Source of the DNA: Candidatus Nitrososphaera gargensis Ga9.2
GTDB lineage: Archaea; Thermoproteota; Nitrososphaeria; Nitrososphaerales; Nitrososphaeraceae
Length of the DNA: 64,000 nucleotides
NCBI RefSeq assembly: GCF_000303155.1
Contig: NC_018719.1
Span: 558,001 to 622,000 of the forward strand
Direction of reading: 5' to 3'
Shown here: in pieces, positions 27,157-36,000 of the stretch
Position numbering within the stretch: position 1 is the first letter of the stretch
Layout: every line of letters starts with the position of its first letter
Notes under the pieces: model-generated
The model's input: only the letters and a program-made list of their open reading frames with translations
The model's database searches: none
What the model was told of the DNA's origin: nothing
Program-made: the position numbers and the translations under genes

Positions 27157-28536
27157 CTAAAGGTAGTCGGCAAGCTTTATTTTTTCCTCGCCGGGAATTT
27201 TTGCGATCTCGAATCTTTCCTTTGACTTGAGCAGCGACGCGGTCGCATCGATGCCGACTTTTGTCGTAAGCAGGTTCGCCTGATCGCTTGATGGGTCGAG
27301 GCTCGATCCTTTTGTGTTTGGCATTATGAGCAAGTCCCTGTCGGCCTGGCAGCGGGTTGCAATCGCGTACTCAACTGCAACAGGATCTGTCGGGTCAATG
27401 TCATCGTCCACAACGGTTGCCATCTTGAGGGATGGGTGGGCAGAAAACGCGGCCATCAGCGCGTTCTTGGGCTCGCCCTCCAGCCGCTTTTTGATCTGTA
27501 TCACTGCGGCGAGCCAGTTGCTGCCACCGTCTGTCAGGTGCACAGCCTGAGTGGTCGGCACGACGTTCTTTACATAGTCAAACATCTTGGCCTCGACAGG
27601 CAGGCCCATGAGCAACCGGTGCTCTGCATAGCCGGGCAGTATGTCGTGGTAAATGGCGTTATCGCAGAATCTTATCCTTTCTAGCTCAAACACTGGCTGC
27701 TTGCGCTTAAAGTCATAGGTGCGCAGCATTTCAACCATCCACTCCTCATGAGTCCTGTCCTTGAGGATCCTCCCCTCAAGCACTATCTCGGCATGGCTTG
27801 GCACGTATAGTTGCGAATAGCCGGTCTTGGCAAGTACCAGCCTGCCTCCAAGCAAAGAATTGGCTATCAGCATCTCGTCAACTCCGTACGCCGCCTGGTA
27901 CGCTGCAGCGATGTTGACTGCCGGGTGTACTCCTATGGCTATTGCAACTTTCAGGTCCTCGCCGTGGTCGCGGGCGTAAGTGAAACACTTGTGAAGGTGC
28001 CTGCCCTCAACCATCCTGATCGCCATGTGCCGATCGTCCAGCCGCAACAACCGGTGGGTCGACTGGTTCTGGTTGCCCTTCTCCTGATCCTTTGCAAAGA
28101 CCACCGAGGAGGTGATGAAGGGGCCGGCGTCCTTTTCGAAGTGCGTGACTATCGGGAGGTCGTGAAGGTTCCTTGAAGAATTTTTTTCAAACGGCACGCC
28201 GCCCTGAACCTTTGATGGAGGCGACAGGCTGCCAAGAGCTTCGGTGATACGGGCGTGAATCGCCTTCTTGATGTCGGCAGCTGCAGCCTGATCCACTTTG
28301 CGCGAGTCGCCTGCTATTGCAAGGTAGAATCTCCTTGGCGTGCCGACGACGTTGCACGCGACTGCAATCTTGCTCCCGCGCACCTTCTCAAAGAGCACGG
28401 CCTGCTTGCCGTCCAGCTTTGCTGTGACTGCCGCCAGCTCAAATTCTGCGCTGACATCCTGCTTGACCCGCACGAGCTCGCCCTCGCTCTGAAGGAGCGA
28501 CAGGAAGCTCCGAAAATCACCGTTATTGCCCTTCAT
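27157..28536 (-). CDS. UbiD-family decarboxylase, candidate anhydromevalonate phosphate decarboxylase
   Basis: 459 residues from ATG 28536 (TTG 28551 possible). UbiD features: HRLLRLDDRHMAIRMVEGRH, SHAEIVLEG, QPVFELERI and AIYHDILPGYAEHRLL. The usual GPFGE motif reads EEWMVE here, which still keeps two Glu five residues apart, as needed for prenyl-FMN chemistry. In the archaeal mevalonate pathway a UbiD protein decarboxylates trans-anhydromevalonate phosphate; the aconitase X gene at the right edge would supply its substrate. This assignment is inference. It overlaps the gene upstream by 14 bases. Confidence 0.82.
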   Translation of the reverse strand: MKGNNGDFRSFLSLLQSEGELVRVKQDVSAEFELAAVTAKLDGKQAVLFEKVRGSKIAVACNVVGTPRRFYLAIAGDSRKVDQAAAADIKKAIHARITEALGSLSPPSKVQGGVPFEKNSSRNLHDLPIVTHFEKDAGPFITSSVVFAKDQEKGNQNQSTHRLLRLDDRHMAIRMVEGRHLHKCFTYARDHGEDLKVAIAIGVHPAVNIAAAYQAAYGVDEMLIANSLLGGRLVLAKTGYSQLYVPSHAEIVLEGRILKDRTHEEWMVEMLRTYDFKRKQPVFELERIRFCDNAIYHDILPGYAEHRLLMGLPVEAKMFDYVKNVVPTTQAVHLTDGGSNWLAAVIQIKKRLEGEPKNALMAAFSAHPSLKMATVVDDDIDPTDPVAVEYAIATRCQADRDLLIMPNTKGSSLDPSSDQANLLTTKVGIDATASLLKSKERFEIAKIPGEEKIKLADYL

Positions 28537-28888
28537 GCTTTTTGCTACCAACGATACTCATTACCTCTCCCATAATTGCTTTCATGTCATCAAGCTGGAG
28601 CTGGCTCTTGCTGTGGAGCGAGACCAGGCAGATGCCGTTTATCATGGACGATACCTTCTCTGCGACGGTATTGATAAAGATTGAATCGTACTTGCTTGGG
28701 ATCACCTTTGCCACGTTGGCCTTACTGTTTGGCGTGCTGATGGCGACAGAGACCGCGCCTATGCGACGCTCGCCTTCAGTTATGATGAAAAAGCAGCCGT
28801 TAAGAAAAAAGATTGCTTGGAGAAAAAAATTCCTCCCAGTGCTAGAGCTGACGATCTTGTTGTCTACTACGTCAGGCCCATTATCCAT
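28523..28888 (-). CDS. Hypothetical protein upstream of the UbiD gene
   Basis: 121 residues, no membrane anchor except a short hydrophobic stretch (FFLQAIFFLNGCFFIITEG) that reads more like buried strands of an alpha/beta domain. The layout is like small roadblock-type proteins but the match is weak. Its stop overlaps the UbiD start, so the two are translationally coupled. Confidence 0.6.
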   Translation of the reverse strand: MDNGPDVVDNKIVSSSTGRNFFLQAIFFLNGCFFIITEGERRIGAVSVAISTPNSKANVAKVIPSKYDSIFINTVAEKVSSMINGICLVSLHSKSQLQLDDMKAIMGEVMSIVGSKKHEGQ

Positions 28889-28892
28889 TGGC

Positions 28893-29147
28893 TTATCTTA
28901 CGCGAACAGTGATCGGCTTGGCGGCGACCTTGAGCTCCTGCTGCTTCTTTGTCCTTGCCCTGAGCTTCGCCTTGTACTTCAGGTTCCTTGGCTTTGTCCT
29001 AAGACGATAGCCGCAGCATGGGCACCACAAGCCATCCCATTTGATGAATATCTCACAAATCTGGCATCTCTTCTGTCCGCTTGCGTACCGGCCTGAGCCG
29101 ACTGGCTTTTGAGCCTTGTGACGGATGCATATACCTTTACAAGTCAT
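28893..29147 (-). CDS. Small zinc-ribbon protein
   Basis: 84 residues. Two Cys pairs (CQIC and CPCC) about 15 residues apart form a zinc ribbon, followed by a very basic tail (RLRTKPRNLKYKAKLRARTKKQQ). Likely binds nucleic acid. It lies 4 bases before the next gene on the same strand. Its upstream region is the A/T-rich gap to Dph2. Confidence 0.72.
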   Translation of the reverse strand: MTCKGICIRHKAQKPVGSGRYASGQKRCQICEIFIKWDGLWCPCCGYRLRTKPRNLKYKAKLRARTKKQQELKVAAKPITVRVR

Positions 29148-29460
29148 TTTTTATTTCACCCGGTTGATAACCGACTAGCGTGCATACGTACGTTAGTTAG
29201 TTACTTTACCAACGTTTGGTACACATAATATCTATTTAAGATTTGTACAAATATTTTATTTGCAAAACCCAAGATTTGTCAAAATTTGTATATTGCTAAC
29301 AAGATTAGTGTTATAATAGTTACAAATAAAGTGTTGGATATGCGAATTTATTAGGCTAATGTATTGTTTAAAATGGAATATTTTTTCAACATTTTATCAT
29401 GAAAATTATCGACGATTGTATAAAATCCTGATATCTGCCAGAAACCGCGATCTATTGCAG
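29148..29460. other. A/T-rich intergenic region
   Basis: No gene. Two short inverted repeats are visible: GGTTGATAACC at 29162-29172 and TACCAACGTTTGGTA at 29207-29221, close to the start of the zinc-ribbon gene. The rest is A/T-rich with repeats of AAGATTTGT (29238 and 29270). Confidence 0.5.
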
Positions 29461-30465
29461 CTATAGCCAATGCTGAACCTTGAGAAAGTCTTCTATAGGC
29501 TCCTTTCTGAGCAGTTTGAGGAGCGCCTGCGCCTGAGGGACGGACAGCATCGGCTTTTTGAAGTGATTGTCGGTCGCGATCCTAGGGCAGGCGACCTGCA
29601 CAAAGGCGTCAATGCCCTTGAACACCTGTATTCGGTCGTCCGTTATCTCGGTAAGCGCGATCATTTGCACCTTCTTGCCCAGCTTCTCAAATTCTTTCTT
29701 TAGCTCTAGCGCGCGCACGTGGGCGAACTGGCCCTCCTTGAGGCCGATGATGATCCCGATCTTTTCTGCGTCCAGTGCCTTGTATATTGAGAGTATCATG
29801 CGCTTTTGCATGCCCTGCGCAAATTCGTTTACTTGGCTGTACTCCTCAAAGTACGGGTCGAGCATGAACGTCGGTTTTTCTGTCGACATTGCCACGCTTG
29901 CAGAGTGAAACACGCTCTGCCCCAAAAAGATGTAGGCATCGACCTGCTTTTGAATGTTGTAGGCAGGATAGAACTCGCAGCCAAACACCTGCGCGTCGCG
30001 GAGCTGGCCCTTGCCCCTCCCGATTATGACATTATAGCCGTGGTCTTCGAATATCTTTTTCACGCTTTCTATCTGGTGGAGGTGCTGGCTGTCTGTCAGG
30101 AGCGATACTGTCTTGTATTTCCCTTGCAGCCCCTTTGCGCACTTTGTCGCGACCGAATCAAAGCTGATGTCGTCAAAAGCGCCGATCATGATCAGCTTTT
30201 CGCCAAAGGTCTCCATTGCTATGGTATGGCCGATGTTGAACAGGATGTCTGCGCCAAGCATGTCTGCCGCATGGGTGTTGAGATCACACGAGCCCCAACA
30301 AGTGTCGCCGATGACATAGGCTTCGATGCCAAACTTTTCTGTGATATGGTCGGCTGCGTCTTGCAGCTTTGACATCAGGCCTTCAGGCCCATTGAGCGCA
30401 ACAGATCTTGGCTTTCGCTGCTCTATTATTTCAAAAATCCTTTTTTCGTCTATTCTTATCGTCAT
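29461..30465 (-). CDS. dph2: Diphthamide synthase subunit Dph2 (archaeal)
   Basis: 334 residues. The three Cys that hold the 4Fe-4S cluster are visible, one in each repeat: GDTCWGSC (about 54), FGCEFYP (about 165) and VACPRI (about 291). The enzyme makes a 3-amino-3-carboxypropyl radical from SAM and adds it to a His of elongation factor 2. A ferredoxin gene lies one base upstream on the same strand and could donate electrons. Confidence 0.94.
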   Translation of the reverse strand: MTIRIDEKRIFEIIEQRKPRSVALNGPEGLMSKLQDAADHITEKFGIEAYVIGDTCWGSCDLNTHAADMLGADILFNIGHTIAMETFGEKLIMIGAFDDISFDSVATKCAKGLQGKYKTVSLLTDSQHLHQIESVKKIFEDHGYNVIIGRGKGQLRDAQVFGCEFYPAYNIQKQVDAYIFLGQSVFHSASVAMSTEKPTFMLDPYFEEYSQVNEFAQGMQKRMILSIYKALDAEKIGIIIGLKEGQFAHVRALELKKEFEKLGKKVQMIALTEITDDRIQVFKGIDAFVQVACPRIATDNHFKKPMLSVPQAQALLKLLRKEPIEDFLKVQHWL

Positions 30466-30466
30466 G

Positions 30467-30760
30467 TTATGGCTTGCTCACCCTTATCGCAAATTTCGGG
30501 CAGACCGCTTCGCATCCAAAGCAGTAGATGCAGTCGCGCTCCCTTGACGGGAGAGCCTTCCTGTCTGCTCCCACGCCCTGCCAGTCAAACACGTTGGTAG
30601 GACATACTTCGATGCACGCGCCGTCGCCGACGCACAGGTCAAAGTCGACTGCCACGTTTGTGCCATAGATCCCGAGGTTGCTTATCTTGTTCTTCCATAC
30701 CTTCAGGTTCTCAAATGTCGTTGCGACCCTGTTTGCCTGAAAGTTGGGATCGATTGGCAA
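30467..30760 (-). CDS. Dicluster ferredoxin
   Basis: 97 residues. The first cluster motif is CVGDGACIEVCPTNVF, with Asp where the second Cys usually stands, as in Sulfolobus ferredoxins; this may give a 3Fe-4S or labile cluster. The second motif CIYCFGCEAVCP is a full 4Fe-4S site. The 35-residue N-terminal extension also fits archaeal ferredoxins. It is directly followed by dph2, suggesting it reduces that enzyme among others. Confidence 0.9.
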   Translation of the reverse strand: MPIDPNFQANRVATTFENLKVWKNKISNLGIYGTNVAVDFDLCVGDGACIEVCPTNVFDWQGVGADRKALPSRERDCIYCFGCEAVCPKFAIRVSKP

Positions 30761-31010
30761 TATGAGAGAAAGGACTGCCCAAATTCAATTTAAATCATGC
30801 TGCAGTTGCCAAGATGTAGTGACAAGAGCAATCAATCCTAGTGCAATAGAAAGCGACTTTACAGTATTAACTCACTGGACGTTGTGATGCCAGAGCTGAA
30901 TATCAATATACAGCCTTTCCAAGAAATCCATGGATCTTGTGTTAGAGGTATTTTCGCAGAATTGGGAAAAATACGGCTAGAAAAAAAGGAATGGAAGAAA
31001 CTAGCTGGCG

Positions 31011-31970
31011 CTAGCCCTTCAAAATGTTAAACCAGTTTCCTCTGTTCCTCGCGGCAGCAAACGCGATTATCGAACCTAGCGCGCCTGCCATTACAAGAAT
31101 CGATACTGGAAACTCTGGCGTAACGTTAGTGCCTGTCACTTCTACAGTGTGCTCGCTATGACTGTAGTTGATCTCGAATGTTATCTCTGTGTCTGTGTGT
31201 GACTTTACTATGACATCATTTGATTCCGCAGTTACTACTTCGCCGTCAATCAATACCATCATCTCGCCGCTTAGCATCGCCTTTGGTATGGTTATCTCTG
31301 TCACGCCGGTCGTCCCGGTTTTGCCCTCAACTACGAACGACACTCTCTTTTCAGCCTGTTTAAATTCTACATTGTCAACGTTTGAGTTGCTTGTGATTTC
31401 TATCTGGAATTCCTCTCCTTCATCGCTCTGAACTTCAAATGCGTTAGATCTTGCGACAATGAACTGTGCAGGCGGTGATTCTAGTTTAGCAATAACCTCC
31501 GCATCGAGCAGTCCAAGTACGCTTGCCTCTACTTCAATTTTTGAGCTGACGTTATATTCACCTTCAGCTGCTGTTGGCGGCAAACTTATGGATGCCGCGT
31601 ATTCTCCGTTGCCGTTAACCGTGGCCTGCTGGTTTGCTACGACAGTTCCTTGTGCATCCATTATTCTGACCATTACTGAATCTGCATCAGTCTGCTCTTT
31701 CGCTTCTGACGACATCTGACCCTGTATCTTCACAGTGTCGCCGGGTTTGTAAATGTGGTATTCGGACTGGACGCTGACTGAACTACTAGAACTTGTGCTT
31801 GCCTTTGGGTATGAGGATTTGTAGACAGTCTGGACTTCGGTGCTTGCACCAGCTGATGACGACTGTGCATACGCTATCTGAATTGCTGATGGAAGCAGTA
31901 TTGCTGCAGTCATCATCAATACTATGGAGGTTGCCACGGGGTTTGCCCTGTTGTCACGTGCTGTTGTCAT
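31011..31970 (-). CDS. Secreted cell-surface protein with PEF-CTERM-like anchor
   Basis: 319 residues. Signal peptide (about 12-36; ending IQIAYAQSS), a Ser-rich linker, beta domains of the kind seen in thaumarchaeal surface proteins (KPGDTVKIQGQM), and a C-terminal TPEFPVSILVMAGALG followed by a basic end. The PEF motif plus helix plus Arg resembles substrates of archaeosortase. The promoter region contains ATATAAGTTAGATAGG about 20-35 bases upstream. Confidence 0.8.
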   Translation of the reverse strand: MTTARDNRANPVATSIVLMMTAAILLPSAIQIAYAQSSSAGASTEVQTVYKSSYPKASTSSSSSVSVQSEYHIYKPGDTVKIQGQMSSEAKEQTDADSVMVRIMDAQGTVVANQQATVNGNGEYAASISLPPTAAEGEYNVSSKIEVEASVLGLLDAEVIAKLESPPAQFIVARSNAFEVQSDEGEEFQIEITSNSNVDNVEFKQAEKRVSFVVEGKTGTTGVTEITIPKAMLSGEMMVLIDGEVVTAESNDVIVKSHTDTEITFEINYSHSEHTVEVTGTNVTPEFPVSILVMAGALGSIIAFAAARNRGNWFNILKG

Positions 31971-32547
31971 TTTCAGTCCGATCAGAAAAATTACATATAA
32001 GTTAGATAGGTATCTCCATATGGTAGTTTATTCTAGAAGAAAATTAAAACAAGTAGTCAAGGGCTCAAGAGTAATCTGTAAACTGGGATAATTTATCAAG
32101 TGGTTGACCTAACCAAATAATGATGAAAATCATAGCGACGACAGCGAAGCTCGATTTTATTTTGGCCATCCTTCTAACACCTCTATTTTGTCATGCATAG
32201 TTGCCTCTTGATGCTCTTCTACATCACAAATGAAAAAGAAAACAACGCGACATTCGCGGCAAAAGTAAATTTGCAGTTTTTCAGTAGTATTTCCTAACAT
32301 TTGGCATGCCGTTATATTATTGACCTAATTAAGGAAGCTGAGGTAATGTTAAGGATTGGCGCTATAGAGGCGCAATCAAGAAAATGCTGCCAGTTCCGGT
32401 AACTTAAGGGAGATCACTACGGATTTACTGCGTAAAATTGTGCTCATCTCTAGCCAAGTTATCAGTGTGGCGTTTGCCACTCCTTTAATAAATAGCGCAC
32501 AAGCCACTAAATTCAGAATCAGCAACTAGGCAGCCTTTTTCTTGTTA
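31971..32547. other. Intergenic region without a clear gene
   Basis: Mostly A/T-rich. A 26-codon frame at about 32119-32199 reads like an isolated signal peptide (LDFILAILLTPLFCHA) and may be the relic of a secreted protein. No other feature found. Confidence 0.4.
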
Positions 32548-32844
32548 TTATTGCATTCCTTTCACTTCTGCCGCAGTGGTCGTCGTCTGCTGCTCTGTTG
32601 TAGTTACAAACTCAGCCATCTCATTATATATTCTTAGGAATCTAGTTCCCTTCTCTGTAGTCTTGAAAGTCTCTGTGCTTTTATCATATTCCAAAAGACC
32701 ATTGTCTGTAAGCATTGATAGGTATTCCCTTAGCTGAGAATAAGAGAGAAATGCTTTGTACATTATCTTGGTCTTTGTAGTGCCGCCATTAGCAGCTTCA
32801 AGCATCTGTGAAGCAATGTCTGTTCGGCTGCGGTATTTTATCAT
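32548..32844 (-). CDS. ArnR-like winged-helix regulator
   Basis: 98 residues. RSRTDIASQMLEAANGGTT, recognition region TKIMYKAFLSYSQLREYL, and wing TFKTTEKGTRFLRIYNEM follow the same pattern as the proteins at 8.6, 37.4 and 58.6 kb, with closest likeness to the one at 37.4 kb. Target unknown. Confidence 0.82.
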   Translation of the reverse strand: MIKYRSRTDIASQMLEAANGGTTKTKIMYKAFLSYSQLREYLSMLTDNGLLEYDKSTETFKTTEKGTRFLRIYNEMAEFVTTTEQQTTTTAAEVKGMQ

Positions 32845-33004
32845 AGGGGTCGAGTGATTCTAGATTACAGAGAGAGATATAAGATTCGCGAACTAGAGTT
32901 ATAGTAGAATCTCCTATTGATGAGAAATGTGTTCTAAAAATACTTTTCATCGCTTCCTTTTCCTAGGCATCCTTTTATCCTCTGCCAGTCTATAAAATGA
33001 GCTA

Positions 33005-33166
33005 TCCATGAATAAATTCATGGGTTTCCTGCTTTCCTTGACTGAAACTTACTTGTTTATCCTTTATCGGACAAGTATAGAAGGGATTCAGTCTCTGCAA
33101 GGGTTTATCCCAAGCCCAATTTTAAAACGTTCCTTGCTGCGTTTAGACCTCTGTCAGTGGCCAAAC
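33005..33166 (-). mobile_element. Remnant of a TnpB element: C-terminal codons and right-end hairpin
   Basis: Read on the minus strand, 33166-33105 gives LATDRGLNAARNVLKLGLG and a stop, the RuvC-III end of a TnpB protein (normally DRDxNAAxNI). About 80 bases later comes the hairpin CCATGAAT-TT-ATTCATGG (33006-33023). The order tnpB end, GAAAGCAGGAAAC, hairpin matches the intact copies. The rest of the element is gone. The remnant lies only about 10 bases from the 3' end of the next gene. Confidence 0.72.
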
Positions 33167-33173
33167 TGTAGCT

Positions 33174-33584
33174 CTAATTTGCCAGACCTTTTCCAATTTT
33201 CTCTAAAAATGGCAGTATCTTCTCATTAATTATAGCTTCATGGTTTGCTTCTCTTTCAAATGATACCATAAGGTATGAGTCATTTTTCTCTTCTTCATTA
33301 AAAAGTGGTATGGTAGCTCTCTTTACTTTCTCATACACAGCAGTAGCATAAACAGTCCTGCCCAGCTTTCCTTCAAGGGTTCTTCGTATGCTCATGCGCA
33401 TCAGGGATTGCATCATTGATAATTCTGATTCTTGCAAAGTAAGCAGTGGCTTTTGTATTATTATATCTTGACGATATTCAGCTGCAAGTATCTTGCCATC
33501 CAAAGAAGCAATGCCTGCAAATCTTATCTTTGTGTCCAAGCCAATAATATGAAAACAGATGGACGAATAATTCATGGTCAGCAT
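33174..33584 (-). CDS. DUF6659-like thaumarchaeal protein
   Basis: 136 residues. LDTKIRFAGIASLDGKILAAEY, then a central helix, then LGRTVYATAVYEKVKRATIPL and LMVSFERE give a roadblock/profilin-like alternation of strands and helices. This family occurs in many copies in soil thaumarchaea; a signalling role is guessed from family expansion only. A related layout is seen in the gene at 41139-41498. The start ATG could be 33584 or 33575. Confidence 0.68.
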   Translation of the reverse strand: MLTMNYSSICFHIIGLDTKIRFAGIASLDGKILAAEYRQDIIIQKPLLTLQESELSMMQSLMRMSIRRTLEGKLGRTVYATAVYEKVKRATIPLFNEEEKNDSYLMVSFEREANHEAIINEKILPFLEKIGKGLAN

Positions 33585-34589
33585 TATCTAGTCCATCCAA
33601 GTATAAAATAAGAACAAAAGGCAAATTCAGAATTAGCAGCATATATGTCCACATAGCATTTTAGATGGATGATGACCGATAATGGCTAGCAACTATTGCC
33701 CAATACTAAGAAGTAAATGCTCTAAACAAAGGTAACAAATTTGTTAAAAATATCCATCGTTTGACAGGACATTCAACAAAAATGGTTCTTGGTCTTCCTT
33801 TTTTGTGTGATAGAAGCGGAAGAAGAGGATTGAGAGCAAAAACTACTCTGTAGTATATATACATCGCACCATCGCAAAAGCAAAGTACATCTATCATCGG
33901 GCTATGCTGTTGTAAGTGTATATATGTATGCCGCAGAAGATATCTTACTGATAGAAGCGGCATTGAAGAACTTTTTAAATGCAACAAATATTGATACAGA
34001 GACTTTTGCAAAGAATATTGGGAATTAACAAAATCAGAAAGCGGAAAAACCGGCGAAAAATCATAAAACACATTATATATAGCGATAAAAAAGCGTCTAG
34101 CAAAAAGTCCCTTCTCCTTGGAGGGCATCAAATAAAGGAAAATGAAATCTAGGCCCAGATGGCCTGCCTCTCATCTAATGGTAGGAGGAGTGCTCGCTTT
34201 CTCAATCTTCGGGTTTTAATTTTTAATGATGTTGAAATTATTATACCTCTTTTTCCTGCCTCTTCCTTACTTTCAAAACACAATGTGATGACCATCTACA
34301 ACACCATGATGATGATAATCTCGTCCATCATCATTACTCTAGAAGCTGTGTACGCTTACACTTCAGGTATTTTTGTTGTTATTGTTTCTTCAATGGCACA
34401 GAGAGACCTCTTTTCTTATCCGCAAGACCACGGTTTTTGCGTATGGCTTGATGTATATGCTGAGCTATCGATAGCGAATTATGACAATGATTCTCCTTCT
34501 TAGGTTTCTTTTCTGGCTTCCTGATCGAGAGTTTTTCCCCTCAAGTTTTAAAATCCATACTCTGCAGGTATCAGTCCGTTTTGTTGTAT
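33585..34589. other. A/T-rich region, no convincing gene
   Basis: About 1 kb with only short open frames. A 141-codon frame on the minus strand (33706-34131) and a 114-codon frame on the plus strand (34159-34503) have no family, odd amino-acid make-up and no promoter at the right distance, so I leave them out. A TATA-like TTTTAAAATCC at 34545-34555 belongs to the small gene that follows. Confidence 0.45.
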
Positions 34590-34703
34590 ATGTCTGAAAC
34601 ACCAAGATGTACAGAATGTAAAAACAACCCTGCAGAGATATTTCACACACTAGGAGAATTTTGTATCGATTGTTGGCAAAGAAGGACAGAGCCCGATGTG
34701 TGA
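34590..34703 (+). CDS. Tiny CxxC zinc protein (37 residues)
   Basis: MSETPRCTECKNNPAEIF then FCIDCWQRR: two Cys pairs 17-18 residues apart, a minimal zinc ribbon. A TATA-like TTTTAAAATCC lies about 40 bases upstream. Such tiny zinc proteins are common in soil thaumarchaea; they may bind nucleic acid or other proteins. Function unknown. Confidence 0.65.
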   Translation: MSETPRCTECKNNPAEIFHTLGEFCIDCWQRRTEPDV

Positions 34704-34794
34704 TTGATTTCAGAACCCATAGTCAGCAAAAACTTTTTTCTCTTAATCATGAAAGGCTGTTGCTAAATGAGAGCCTCTCTTCCACCTTTCTACA

Positions 34795-34914
34795 CTAAAT
34801 CACCGCTATTTTTCTATGGGCCATCCCTTTCTTTTTGTTCTTCTTGGAATCTGTGCTCTCGTCTTTGGCAGCATTTTTGCCATACTGCTTGTTACCCCTT
34901 TTGTTTCCAGCCAT
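34795..34914 (-). CDS. Possible tiny basic protein (39 residues)
   Basis: MAGNKRGNKQYGKNAAKDE at the start, followed by a Lys-rich stretch. The strongly basic, low-complexity content could be a nucleic-acid-binding tail or chance. No ribosome binding site; the TATA-like bases abut the ATG, so the promoter is not convincing. Confidence 0.35.
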   Translation of the reverse strand: MAGNKRGNKQYGKNAAKDESTDSKKNKKKGMAHRKIAVI

Positions 34915-35679
34915 ATATATGAATAAACATAATCACAACATGATATCTAGATAGAGGTACTACAGGCAAGTAAAAATTGGTACCTAACCAGCCATTTCTA
35001 ACTGCGTGTATTTATCAGAATATTTTTGTATAACAACAAAGGTATTGCTCGTTCTGCTGCTCGTAGCCAACGAGAGAGCCTGCTCAGTGCTGATTCTGCC
35101 GCTGCCCCAGCAGCGCTTGTGCACGCGCACCTAAAAGACCTCCTTCTTCAGCATTGTACGCCTTACCTCTACCTTGGCGTATGTATCCTACTACACAAAC
35201 TTGCAGATCCAAAATATTCGTCTTTTTGAAATTCTAATTAGAGCAACCACAGCTTTGAGAAGAACACGATTGCCACCCCCCACGAACTCCTCTGCTTCTT
35301 ATACTAATTCCACAAAAGAGGCAGTAAAAAACAGTGTGGCCAGAATGATGACCAAGACTGTTCAGCAACGTGCTAGATGTCCCCTGTATGAATATGTGAT
35401 TGCGGTGCTATGTATCCGATAAGAACAAAAGAGAACCAAGTTAAGCCCTAGCTCTACTTGCCAAGGATCTAGAGCTGATACACTATTGGCTTTTTATGGC
35501 TTGGGCTTGAACAAACCCGTTTCTAGCTGATGTTGTCGTGTATATCACCAGACCGCGCAGCATATCTTAAACGAATTTTATCTTGCTTTTATCTAATAAA
35601 ACCAAGCAGTTACAGGCAGAATATAATATCAGGTGAGTGCCGGGGAGCATTAAATAATAATAGTAACAATAAAAAATAA
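34915..35679. other. A/T-rich region, no convincing gene
   Basis: Only short frames without family signs (for example 35026-35229 and 35174-35422 on the plus strand). No repeats or RNA genes seen. Confidence 0.45.
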
Positions 35680-36000
35680 TTAGAAATTACGTGCTTCTTT
35701 CATGCTTTCACTCTTTGTAAGAGTCGTCTCTGTTGTTGTCTGTGTCTCTGCCGCTGCCTCTGTTTTACTTGCAGCACGCTTGATCGTATTTATCGCATCG
35801 ACACAAGCAACCCTTATTTCATCGTAAGCTGTAACATTAAAGACCTCTTCTAATGCAGATAATGCATCGCTGCCATATGCTGAAAGCTGTTTAATTGCTG
35901 TTTTCTTTTCCTGTCTATCGTCAGACCATTTTGCCTTTTCTTTCAATTCATAGATGATGCCACTACTACTTTTGTTTGTTAGCAAAACATCAGTGCTCAT
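35680..36000 (-). CDS. Small HEAT-repeat-like protein
   Basis: 106 residues. The core DRQEKKTAIKQLSAYGSDAL and YDEIRVACVDAINTIKRAA reads as two HEAT-type helix pairs, followed by a Thr/Glu-rich tail (AETQTTTETTLTKSES). HEAT repeats bind proteins. A similar but broken short gene lies at 43870-44051 upstream of the kinase. Confidence 0.62.
   Translation of the reverse strand: MSTDVLLTNKSSSGIIYELKEKAKWSDDRQEKKTAIKQLSAYGSDALSALEEVFNVTAYDEIRVACVDAINTIKRAASKTEAAAETQTTTETTLTKSESMKEARNF

Noticed and set aside
33706-34131. 141-codon frame on the minus strand
   Set aside because: No family, odd Tyr/Phe/Leu-rich content, opposite strand equally open; not called.
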